Positions 1 through 6,227 of a stretch of 7,417 nucleotides of DNA are shown here, piece by piece; positions within the stretch are counted from its first letter, which is position 1; the number at the start of each line of letters is the position of its first letter. The translations under genes and the position numbers were made by a program. The stretch spans positions 12,763 to 20,179 of the forward strand of contig PMJK01000117.1 in NCBI GenBank assembly GCA_003158505.1. Direction: 5' to 3'. The notes beneath the pieces are model-generated. The model was not told the DNA's origin. It was given only the letters and a program-made list of their open reading frames with translations, and did no database searches. The DNA comes from Holophagaceae bacterium (GTDB lineage: Bacteria > Acidobacteriota > Holophagae > Holophagales > Holophagaceae).

Positions 1-1160
1 GTGAAGGCGGCGATGGCGTGGTCGAGGTCCTCGCGCGTGTGAGCGGCGCTCATCTGCGTGCGGATACGCGCCAGGCCCTTGGGCACCACGGGGAAAAAGA
101 AGCCAATGACGTAGATACCTTCGTCCAGCAGACGCTTGGCGAATTCCTGCGCCAGCGGTGCCTCGTAGAGCATCACTGGCACGATGGGGTGCTCGCCTGG
201 CAGCAATTTGAAGCCGGCCTTCTCCATGCCGGCCCGGAAGTACCGGGCATTTTCGTGGACGCGTTGGATGAGATCTCCGCTGTCCTTGAGGAGGTCCAGC
301 ACCTTGAGCGTGGCGGCCACGATGCTGGGGGCCACGGAATTCGAGAACAGGTAGGGACGGGCCTTCTGCCGCAGCCAGTCGATGGCCTCTCGCTTGCCCG
401 CGATGTAGCCGCCGGAGGCGCCACCCAGGGCCTTGCCGAAGGTGCCGGTCATGAAGTCCACGCGGCCCATGACCCCGCAATGCTCATGTGTGCCTCGGCC
501 ATGTTCACCCATGAAACCCACCGCGTGACTGTCGTCCACCATCACCATGGCGCCGTGCTTCTCAGCCACGTCGCAGATTTCGGCGAGCTTGGCGATGTAG
601 CCATCCATGCTGAAGACACCGTCCGTCACCACCAGTTTGAAGCGCGCGCCATCGGCCTCGGCGGCCTTGAGCTGGACCTCCAGATCGGCCATGTCGGAGT
701 TGGCGTAGCGGAACCGCTTGGCCTTGCAGAGGCGGATGCCGTCGATGATCGAGGCATGATTCAACGCATCGCTGATAATGGCGTCCTCCTCGCCCAGGAG
801 TCCCTCGAAGATGGCGCCGTTGGCATCGAAGCAGGAGGAGTACAACTGGGTGTCCTCGAAGCCGAGGAAAGCGGCCAGTTTCTGTTCCAGCTCCCGGTGG
901 ATGTCCTGGGTGCCGCAGATGAAGCGCACGGACGCCATGCCGAAGCCATGGGTATCCATCATGGTCTTCGCAGCCTGGATGATGGCTGGATGATTGGCCA
1001 GACCCAGGTAGTTGTTGGCGCAGAGGCAGATCACATCCCTGCCGTTGGCTTTCATCTGGGGCTGCTGGGGCGAGGTGATGACCCGCTCGGTTTTGAAGAG
1101 GCCAGCTTCTTTGAGCAGTTCGATTTCATGGTTGAGGTGGGCCAGGTAGCCGGGATTCAC
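1..1160 (-). CDS. kbl: Glycine C-acetyltransferase (2-amino-3-ketobutyrate CoA ligase), 3' end cut by window
   Basis: Pyridoxal-phosphate enzyme of the alpha-oxoamine synthase family. It cleaves 2-amino-3-ketobutyrate with CoA to glycine and acetyl-CoA, the second step of threonine degradation after threonine dehydrogenase (Tdh), in the cytosol. The minus strand reads 386 full codons that align nearly without gaps to E. coli Kbl from memory: CANNYLGLANHP at about 48-58, GMASVRFICGTQD at 74-86, SDALNHASIIDG at 130-141, VMVDDSHAVGF at 206-216 (PLP-binding Asp and His), TGTFGKALGGASGG at 238-251 with the Schiff-base lysine at K243, RPYLFSNS at 268-275, and GLARIRTQMSAAHT near the end. About 10 C-terminal residues lie beyond base 1. 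The GTG start at 1160-1158 is fixed by an in-frame TAG at 1172-1170 and a ribosome site AGGAG at 1171-1167, six bases away. A partner tdh gene could lie further left, outside the window. Function is certain at family level; related AONS or serine palmitoyltransferase assignments are unlikely because the Kbl-specific blocks match so closely. Confidence 0.96.
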   Translation of the reverse strand, partial: MNPGYLAHLNHEIELLKEAGLFKTERVITSPQQPQMKANGRDVICLCANNYLGLANHPAIIQAAKTMMDTHGFGMASVRFICGTQDIHRELEQKLAAFLGFEDTQLYSSCFDANGAIFEGLLGEEDAIISDALNHASIIDGIRLCKAKRFRYANSDMADLEVQLKAAEADGARFKLVVTDGVFSMDGYIAKLAEICDVAEKHGAMVMVDDSHAVGFMGEHGRGTHEHCGVMGRVDFMTGTFGKALGGASGGYIAGKREAIDWLRQKARPYLFSNSVAPSIVAATLKVLDLLKDSGDLIQRVHENARYFRAGMEKAGFKLLPGEHPIVPVMLYEAPLAQEFAKRLLDEGIYVIGFFFPVVPKGLARIRTQMSAAHTREDLDHAIAAF

Positions 1161-1166
1161 GGGGAT

Positions 1167-1171
1167 CTCCT
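1167..1171 (-). promoter_or_regulatory. Ribosome binding site of kbl
   Basis: AGGAG on the minus strand, six bases before the GTG start at 1160. With the in-frame TAG just upstream it decides the start: no longer N-terminus is possible. Confidence 0.8.
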
Positions 1172-1196
1172 ATTCAAGGAAGCTTGATAGGATACT

Positions 1197-1239
1197 GCGA
1201 GGTTGTGTGGCGGACCGCCCTTGTGCCACCAACCTTTGC
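1197..1239 (+). other. Imperfect hairpin in the kbl/lipoprotein divergent spacer
   Basis: Left arm 1197-1211 and right arm 1225-1239 can form about 14 pairs: GTGGC (1207-1211) with GCCAC (1225-1229), GGTTG (1201-1205) with CAACC (1230-1234), then A-T, G-T and two G-C pairs, with single bulged T residues at 1206 and 1237. The loop is 13 bases (1212-1224). No T-run follows on either strand, so it is not a simple intrinsic terminator. It sits in the leader of the lipoprotein gene just upstream of its ribosome site, and upstream of kbl on the other strand. It could be an operator-like palindrome or an mRNA leader structure; I cannot tell which. Confidence 0.5.
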
Positions 1240-1247
1240 GGACTGAA

Positions 1248-1252
1248 AAGGA
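1248..1252 (+). promoter_or_regulatory. Ribosome binding site of the lipoprotein gene
   Basis: AAGGA seven bases before the ATG at 1260. It supports the internal ATG rather than the upstream GTG at 1203, which would put 19 non-hydrophobic residues before the signal peptide. Confidence 0.7.
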
Positions 1253-1259
1253 AACGATC

Positions 1260-1805
1260 ATGCGCACCGCCCTGCTCCTGCCCGCCCTCCTGCTCGCCCT
1301 GGCCTGCAGTTCCAAGCTGGATCGGAGGAAGGCCGAGGATCTGATCCGCGCGAACTACCCCGTGGTGGTTCCCGTCACGGTCCCCGAGAAGGCCTCGGCC
1401 GAGAAGGGCAGCCCCGCCTACCTGCGTCTGACCACACTCAAGGAGAACCTCGACAAGAGCGGCTGGTTCGAAAGCTCCGTGAGACCCGAGGGTGGCCAGG
1501 AGACTTTCACCTTCCGTCTGAAACCCGATGCCCCCAAGACCATCAAGGCCGGGCCCCAGGGCTTCTCTATTCCGGCGGCCGAGGCGGTCTTCGTCCGGGC
1601 CGTCAAGATGGAGCCCACCCACGAAGGCGCCCGGGTGCTCTACGAGGTGCGCCTGGAGAAGCCCACCGCCCAGTTCCCCCTCTTGCTGGCCCATTATCCG
1701 AATGCAAAGCCGGGCCAAATTCACCAGCGCCACGCCACCTTCGAGCGCCGCAAGGGAGCCTGGGAGTTGACCGCCTCCGACGAGGTCTTCCACAAGGCGG
1801 ATTAG
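1260..1805 (+). CDS. Predicted lipoprotein of unknown function
   Basis: 181 residues. The N-terminus is a short signal peptide: M-R-T, a hydrophobic stretch at residues 4-15 rich in Leu and Ala, then Cys16 followed by Ser-Ser. The residues before the cysteine are A-L-A, a slightly non-standard lipobox (Leu is more usual at -3). Ser at +2 would favour outer-membrane sorting by the E. coli rule. The remaining ~165 residues look like a soluble periplasmic domain: a charged helix-prone start (residues 19-32), a Val/Pro-rich strand (34-42), and alternating strand-like segments to the end, with a Tyr-Glu-Val-Arg-Leu block near 128-132. I do not recognise the family. The ATG at 1260 is chosen over a GTG at 1203 because it directly precedes the signal peptide and has AAGGA at 1248-1252, seven bases upstream. 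The OPA transporter follows 70 bases later on the same strand, and a hairpin overlaps this gene's stop codon. Confidence 0.82.
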   Translation: MRTALLLPALLLALACSSKLDRRKAEDLIRANYPVVVPVTVPEKASAEKGSPAYLRLTTLKENLDKSGWFESSVRPEGGQETFTFRLKPDAPKTIKAGPQGFSIPAAEAVFVRAVKMEPTHEGARVLYEVRLEKPTAQFPLLLAHYPNAKPGQIHQRHATFERRKGAWELTASDEVFHKAD

Positions 1806-1830
1806 GGAAACATCGGCACGCTTAATCCGC
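1797..1830 (+). repeat. Inverted repeat overlapping the lipoprotein stop codon
   Basis: GCGGATTA at 1797-1804 is the exact reverse complement of TAATCCGC at 1823-1830. A G-T and a G-C pair extend the stem inward to 10 pairs with a 14-base loop (1807-1820). The left arm contains the TAG stop. The bases after it are not T-rich, so it is not a canonical intrinsic terminator. It could protect the 3' end of the message or weaken read-through into the transporter gene. Confidence 0.45.
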
Positions 1831-1875
1831 GTTACAGCCTCGTCGCTAGAGACTTCCCCTGCCCTCCAGTAACCT

Positions 1876-3237
1876 GTGGGCATCGAGGTTCCCTTGGAGC
1901 ACAGTCCCACCTTTCGCCTGCGCCGGTTCCTGAACTGGTTCCCCCTGGGGCTGACCTATGCGGCCATGTACATGGGCCGCTACAACTTCAATATCGTGAA
2001 GAACGACATCGGCGCGTGGTACCACCTGGACAAGGCGCAGATGGGTCTCATCGCCTCTGCAGGCTTCTGGACCTACGGGCTGGCCGTGGCCTTGAACGGC
2101 CCTCTGGCCGATCGTTTCGGCGGGCGCAGGGCCATCCTCATGGGTTCCCTTGGCGCGGCCCTGCTGAATCTGCTCATCGGGTTCATGTTCCTGAACGGCC
2201 ATGTCACCCGGATCCTGGTGAGCATGAGCCTGCTCTGGAGCCTGAACATGTATTTCCAGAGCTTCGGAGCCCTGTCCGTGGTGAAGGTGAACAGTACCTG
2301 GTTCCACGTGAGGGAACGCGGGATCTTCGGCGGCATCTTCGGCATCATGATCAGTTCCGGCTACTTCCTGGCCACCACCGTGGGGGCCTGGCTGCTGGCC
2401 AGCTTCCGCAGTTGGACGGTCATCTGGTTCGTGCCGGCTGCCGCCATGGCCTTCATGTTTGTCGTGGACTGGTTCCTGGTGCGCAACCGCCCCAGCCATG
2501 CGGGCTACAAAGACTTCGACACCGGGGATGGCTCCAACGCCGCCTCCTCCGAGGACGCGCCCCTGCCCCTTCGCGACCTCGTGCGGAAGGTCTTCCGGAA
2601 TCCGATCATCGTGTCCCTGATCTTCGCCGAGTTCTGCACGGGCTTCGTCCGTCAGGGCGTGATGCTCTACTTCACCGAGTACCTTCAGGAGATCTACCAC
2701 CTGGGCAAGAAGGAGCATCTGTACTGGTGGACGGGCATCGCCTTCATGGGTGGCGGCATCCTGGGCGGCCTGCTCTGCGGCTGGATGAGCGACAAGCTCT
2801 TCCAGTCCCGACGCCCCCCTGTGGCCTTCCTCTTCTACCTCGTTCAAGTGGTGATGTTGGGCCTGCTGGGCCTGACCCTGGGCCAGGGCAGCACCGGTGG
2901 CCAGATCTGGGCTGTGCTCCTGCTGGGCCTCACGGCCATGTTCATCTTCGGCGTCCACGGCATGCTCAGCGGCACCGCCAGCATGGACTTCGGCGGCCGC
3001 AAGGCCGCGGCCTCCGTGGCGGGCGCCCTGGACGGCATCCAGTACATCGGCTCCGGCCTCACGGGCTTCGGCCTGGGCTGGATCCTCAAGACCTATGGCT
3101 GGGACGGCATTGCGACCCATGGCCACCAGTCCGCCCACGCCTGGGTCTGGGTGGGCTGCATCATCCCCTTCAGCCTCGTCGGCGCCATCATCATGACCCG
3201 CATCTGGAACGCCAAGGCGGGCGCCGAGGCGCACTGA
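1876..3237 (+). CDS. MFS transporter of the organophosphate:phosphate antiporter (OPA, GlpT/UhpT-like) family
   Basis: 453 residues, the usual length for GlpT/UhpT, with about 12 hydrophobic segments spread over residues 19-442 and a hydrophilic central loop at about 203-240. Members exchange organic phosphates such as glycerol 3-phosphate or hexose phosphates for inorganic phosphate across the inner membrane. Family marks: MGRYNFNI at 33-40, with R35 at the place of GlpT Arg45; an MFS loop signature LADRFGGRR at 77-85; RERG at 146-149; VRQGV at 258-262, with R259 at the place of GlpT Arg269; and LLCGWMSDKLF at 299-309, almost identical to GlpT. The two phosphate-binding arginines are thus kept. 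By my recollected alignment the GlpT His165 position is Ile159, so the substrate may differ from glycerol 3-phosphate. An in-frame TAA at 1870-1872 limits the start to the GTG at 1876 or the TTG at 1894; the latter has GAGG at 1885-1888, five bases away, and may be the true start. It converges on the P-loop gene with 13 bases between the stops. Confidence 0.9.
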   Translation: MGIEVPLEHSPTFRLRRFLNWFPLGLTYAAMYMGRYNFNIVKNDIGAWYHLDKAQMGLIASAGFWTYGLAVALNGPLADRFGGRRAILMGSLGAALLNLLIGFMFLNGHVTRILVSMSLLWSLNMYFQSFGALSVVKVNSTWFHVRERGIFGGIFGIMISSGYFLATTVGAWLLASFRSWTVIWFVPAAAMAFMFVVDWFLVRNRPSHAGYKDFDTGDGSNAASSEDAPLPLRDLVRKVFRNPIIVSLIFAEFCTGFVRQGVMLYFTEYLQEIYHLGKKEHLYWWTGIAFMGGGILGGLLCGWMSDKLFQSRRPPVAFLFYLVQVVMLGLLGLTLGQGSTGGQIWAVLLLGLTAMFIFGVHGMLSGTASMDFGGRKAAASVAGALDGIQYIGSGLTGFGLGWILKTYGWDGIATHGHQSAHAWVWVGCIIPFSLVGAIIMTRIWNAKAGAEAH

Positions 3238-3250
3238 AGGGGGTTGTGGG

Positions 3251-4246
3251 TTACCGGCCGGCCGTCGTCAGCTGATCAAATGCGACCTTCAGTCCTCGGT
3301 GAATGGCCTTCACATCCTTGACCTTCCACAACCTCTGATCCTCGCGGACGAAAGTGGTGAGGTCGCTCCGATTGTCGAAGCGCGCCACGGGGAGGTGGAA
3401 GACCTTTGTCGTGTAGTGATTGCCGTCCGGAAGCGTACGCTCCACGCGGATGGTGCCGGGGCGGTCGCTTTGCGCCATGAGCCAGGCCATGTCGTCGCAG
3501 CCGTACTGGCCGAGCATGACTTCCCTTGGCACGCTGTGGTGGAGAATGCTGCCCTGGCCATCCGGGCGGCCTCGCTCGATGTTCTTGCGGCGGCTTTCGG
3601 AAGGATCCACCCAGACGTAGAGCACAGAGGCCTTTTCCAGGATGGCGGGCGACAGCGTCTGGAAGGCCGTGTCGTAGCCGTAGGGCGGGCATAGGGGGAA
3701 AATCGAGCCGTTGGCGCCGCCCCGGGCGGCCTCGATGACGAGTGTGCGGCCCGTTTTGTCCTGGGCGTTCTGGCGGTTGAGGAAGTCCAATTCCACGCGG
3801 CACTCGGCCTCCAGGGCCTCGGCCATGCGCACACGGATGCGGTGCGGAATCTCGCCCAGGGGCTGGGAGAGGCCGACCTTGGCGTGGGCGGCGTCCAAAC
3901 GGTCGAAGAGGTGCTGGGCGGCGCTGGCCGCCAGGGTCTTGTTACCGGTCATGAGGTTGGCATGGTCCTCGTTCAGCAGCTCGATGAGAACGGCCCAGGT
4001 CCAGGGGTCCCGGAAGGGGCGGTTGGGTCCCTGGTAGTAGGCGTAGTCCAGCCCGTTCGCCTTCAACTCGTCGTCGATGCGGTGCATGAGGTGGACGTAG
4101 GGGTAGTCGTCCAGCTGCAGGGTGGGTCCCATGTGGAAGTCATTCCGGCACTGTTCCGGCGTCAGGCTGGCCAGATACCGGCGCACCTCCGACTTGCCCG
4201 AGGCCGGCAGGCTGAAGAGGAGAATCGTATCGAGGAGCTGGCTCAT
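3251..4246 (-). CDS. Uncharacterised P-loop NTPase, kinase-like
   Basis: 331 residues from the ATG at 4246. A strand of hydrophobic residues (7-13) leads into SLPASGKS at 12-19, a kinase-type Walker A loop with K18 and S19; the first glycine of the usual GxxxxGKS is replaced by Ser12. LDDYPY at 45-50 could supply acidic residues near the active site. RTLVIEAARGG (167-177) is a strand ending in Glu, a possible Walker B-like element. SVLYVWVDPSESRRKNIERGR (207-227) resembles the strand-plus-Arg-rich lid of small-molecule kinases, with R219, R220 and K221 as candidate lid residues. No membrane segment or signal peptide. I do not recognise a named family, so a nucleoside, sugar or other small-molecule kinase role is only inference. 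A GTG at 4279 would add 11 residues, but the ATG immediately precedes the P-loop strand and has a weak GGTGGA site four bases upstream. The gene is divergent from dnaG and convergent with the transporter, so its neighbours suggest no role. Confidence 0.85.
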   Translation of the reverse strand: MSQLLDTILLFSLPASGKSEVRRYLASLTPEQCRNDFHMGPTLQLDDYPYVHLMHRIDDELKANGLDYAYYQGPNRPFRDPWTWAVLIELLNEDHANLMTGNKTLAASAAQHLFDRLDAAHAKVGLSQPLGEIPHRIRVRMAEALEAECRVELDFLNRQNAQDKTGRTLVIEAARGGANGSIFPLCPPYGYDTAFQTLSPAILEKASVLYVWVDPSESRRKNIERGRPDGQGSILHHSVPREVMLGQYGCDDMAWLMAQSDRPGTIRVERTLPDGNHYTTKVFHLPVARFDNRSDLTTFVREDQRLWKVKDVKAIHRGLKVAFDQLTTAGR

Positions 4247-4301
4247 GGGATCCACCGTGCGAATCCACAAGCATGGCACGCCCTGGCGTTACGGTAATCA
4301 C

Positions 4302-4418
4302 GGAACCAAAGACACTCGGAGAGGATGAGGAGAAAGCGAAGGCTGCGGAGGTATGCTCTTGGAAGGCATATGTCTCCGCAATCTCCGCCACCTCTGCACC
4401 CTCAGCGAGTGTGGTTTC
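4302..4418. repeat. Imperfect inverted-repeat element between the P-loop gene and dnaG
   Basis: The left half (4302-4356) is purine-rich and the right half (4366-4418) pyrimidine-rich and roughly its reverse complement. The best-paired core is TGCGGAG (4344-4350) with CTCCGCA (4374-4380), and TATGC (4352-4356) with GCATA (4366-4370), around a 9-base loop. The outer ends also match: GGAACC at 4302 against GGTTTC at 4413-4418. The arms carry GGAG-type short units on the left and CTCCGC-type units on the right. This resembles the dispersed 'CACGGAG/CTCCGTG' style intergenic repeats I remember from several bacterial phyla, but that is recollection. A T-run at 4419-4424 directly follows the right arm on the plus strand. 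It is non-coding by position, although the dnaG frame happens to be open through it. Confidence 0.55.
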
Positions 4419-4440
4419 TTTTTTCAGGACACTTCCAACG

Positions 4441-6168
4441 ATGCGTGACCGCGAAATCGTCGAGCGCGTCCGGGACGCGACGGACCTGCTGGCCCTGGTG
4501 GGCTCGGCAGTCAAGCTGCGCAAGCAGGGTTCGGCCCATGTGGGCCTCTGTCCCTTTCACGCCGAGCGCAGCCCCAGCTTCCAGGTGGTGGCCAACCGGG
4601 GTTTCTACCACTGCTTCGGCTGTGGCAAGCACGGTGACGCCTTCGCCTGGCTCATGGAGCGGGAAGGCATGACCTTTCCGGAGGCGCTGGAGCAGCTGGC
4701 CCGGGCCGCGGGCATCGACCTGCCTCAGCGCCGGGAACGGCCCTCCGCCGAGGTGGATCTGGAGACTCGCATGCGCTCCGCCCTGGACGCAGCCCAGGCC
4801 TTCTTCGAGGCGCAGCTGGCCCGGCACGAAGGCGCCCGTGCCTACCTCCGTGATCGCGGCTACGAAGGGTCCTTCGTGGCGGAAGCCGGCTTTGGCATGG
4901 CACCGGATGCCTGGGACGCCCTGGTGAACCACCTGCGGGCTCTGAACTTCTCCGGCGAGCTGCTGGAGCAGACGGGCCTGGCCAGCCGCAGCGAACGAGG
5001 CACCCAGATCGACTTCCTGCGCAACCGGCTCACCATCCCCATCCACGACGCCCGGGGCCGGGTGGTGGCCTTCGGCGGCCGCATCATGGGCGAAGGCCAA
5101 CCGAAGTATCTCAACACCCGCGACACGCCCCTCTTCCACAAAGGGGGCACCCTCTTCGGCTTCCACCGCGCCAAGGGCGCCATGAAGGACGGGGCCCTGG
5201 TGGTGGAGGGCTATTTCGACGTGCTGCAGCTCCACCAGCACGGCATCCACCAGGCGGTGGCACCCCTGGGCACCGCCCTTACCGACGAGCACCTGAAGGC
5301 CCTGGGCCGCTTCACCCGCCGGGTCATCCTCTGCTTCGACGGCGATGCCGCCGGTCGCCGGGCCATGGAGAAGAGCCTGCGGATGGCCCTGCCCCTGGGT
5401 TTCGAGGTGCGTCTCCTGGAGCTTCCGCAGGGGGAGGATCCCGACACCTGGTGCCTCAAGCTGGGTGGCGAGGCCTTCCACGATTTGCTGCGCGCCGCGC
5501 CGGACTGGACGGCCTTCATGGTGGACCGCGCTATGGAAGGCAAGGATCTCCGCCGGATCACGGACCGCATGGGGGCCTTCAAGGACCTGCTGGACTTCCT
5601 GCCCTACCTGCCCCGCACCACGGAAAGCCGCGACCTCTTCGCCAGCCTGGCCCACCAGCTCCAGGTACCCCTCCAGGAGCTGGACCGGGCCGTGAGAGGC
5701 CGGCAGGCACCCACTCAACGACCGGAGGAACCATCCCCCGCAGCTCCGATCCTGCCGGACCTCGATGATCTCATCCGGAGCCTCCTCCTGCTGAGCGCCA
5801 CAGGCCAGTGGCGGCGCATTCAGGAGGTTCCACCCGCCTGGTGGGAGAGCCTGGATGGCGCCCCCCTGCTCCAGGCCTTGCTGGATGCCGAGGGAGAGAT
5901 CACCCAGCTTCCCGAGGTTGCCGTGGCGGCGCTCCGTCATGTAGAGGCCCAGGCCAGCCGCCAGGACGAGGCCGGCCGGGACGCCGAGGCCCTGTTCGCA
6001 AAACTGGAAGGACGCTATGTGGACCGCGAGATCCAGGCCAACAATCGCCTGCTCCAGGATCCTGCCACCGTGGTGGACCCGGTCTTGATGACTCGGGTCA
6101 TGGCGAGGCAGAATGACCTACTAGCCCGCCAGAAAGAGCTCTCCCGCCGCCGCCGGGGCCCACGCTGA
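4441..6168 (+). CDS. dnaG: DNA primase
   Basis: 575 residues (E. coli DnaG has 581). It makes the RNA primers for the lagging strand and for replication start, working with the DnaB helicase at the fork. The N-terminal zinc-binding domain (1-~95) has the CHC2 set C37, H40, C58, C61 in GLCPFH and FYHCFGCGKHGD. The catalytic core follows: FLRNRLTIPI and GRVVAFGGR, then PKYLNTRDTPLFHKG. The TOPRIM fold has E256 in VVEGYFD, D300 and D302 in CFDGDAAGRRA, and D333 and D335 in GEDPDTW, so every metal-binding acid is present. The last ~140 residues are less conserved, as expected for the helicase-interacting domain. The ATG at 4441 gives the normal family N-terminus. The open frame runs back to an ATG at 4273, but that would add 56 low-complexity residues from the repeat element. 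The ribosome site is poor: AGGA at 4426-4429 is 11 bases away. rpoD follows after 148 bases. Confidence 0.97.
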   Translation: MRDREIVERVRDATDLLALVGSAVKLRKQGSAHVGLCPFHAERSPSFQVVANRGFYHCFGCGKHGDAFAWLMEREGMTFPEALEQLARAAGIDLPQRRERPSAEVDLETRMRSALDAAQAFFEAQLARHEGARAYLRDRGYEGSFVAEAGFGMAPDAWDALVNHLRALNFSGELLEQTGLASRSERGTQIDFLRNRLTIPIHDARGRVVAFGGRIMGEGQPKYLNTRDTPLFHKGGTLFGFHRAKGAMKDGALVVEGYFDVLQLHQHGIHQAVAPLGTALTDEHLKALGRFTRRVILCFDGDAAGRRAMEKSLRMALPLGFEVRLLELPQGEDPDTWCLKLGGEAFHDLLRAAPDWTAFMVDRAMEGKDLRRITDRMGAFKDLLDFLPYLPRTTESRDLFASLAHQLQVPLQELDRAVRGRQAPTQRPEEPSPAAPILPDLDDLIRSLLLLSATGQWRRIQEVPPAWWESLDGAPLLQALLDAEGEITQLPEVAVAALRHVEAQASRQDEAGRDAEALFAKLEGRYVDREIQANNRLLQDPATVVDPVLMTRVMARQNDLLARQKELSRRRRGPR

Positions 6169-6189
6169 CTGGCTTCTGGACCTCAGCCC

Positions 6190-6217
6190 TTGCCTAAATC
6201 CGTAGATTCCCTATACT
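6190..6217 (+). promoter_or_regulatory. Predicted sigma-70-type promoter of rpoD
   Basis: A -35 element TTGCCT (6190-6195, 4 of 6 matches to TTGACA), a 16-base spacer, and a -10 element TATACT (6212-6217, 5 of 6 matches to TATAAT). It lies 22 bases past the dnaG stop, in the only AT-rich patch of the spacer. Transcription would begin near 6222-6225. It would let rpoD be expressed independently of dnaG, and a product resembling this promoter's own sigma factor would imply self-regulation. Confidence 0.6.
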
Positions 6218-6227
6218 GAAAAGTTCC

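Noticed and set aside
18..1187. A 389-codon open frame on the plus strand opposite kbl
   Set aside because: It is the antisense shadow of kbl. The translation is His/Gly/Val-rich with no family resemblance, whereas the minus strand gives an unmistakable Kbl.
1846..3234. A 462-codon open frame on the minus strand opposite the OPA transporter
   Set aside because: Long antisense frames are expected in GC-rich genes with strong third-position GC. The product is low-complexity (Glu/Gly/His/Ala-rich), while the plus strand encodes a clear membrane transporter.
2016..3275. A 419-codon plus-strand frame overlapping the transporter in another phase
   Set aside because: It is an Arg/Pro/Gly-rich frame-shift shadow with no hydrophobic segments or motifs.
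3253..3280. Short palindromes GGCCGGCC and TCAGCTGA near the end of the P-loop gene
   Set aside because: They fall inside coding sequence, are short, and are explained by GC-rich codon use.
4344..4380. The central stem of the repeat read as an intrinsic terminator
   Set aside because: The T-run (4419-4424) lies about 40 bases past this stem, and no plus-strand gene ends upstream. It was kept only as part of a larger inverted repeat.
4273..4440. A 56-residue N-terminal extension of DnaG from the ATG at 4273
   Set aside because: These codons are read from the inverted-repeat element, are low-complexity, and precede the normal DnaG N-terminus at 4441. The frame is open by chance.
4402..5940. 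A 512-codon minus-strand frame opposite dnaG
   Set aside because: It is a shadow of dnaG. All DnaG zinc and TOPRIM motifs are intact on the plus strand, and the antisense product has no recognisable domain.
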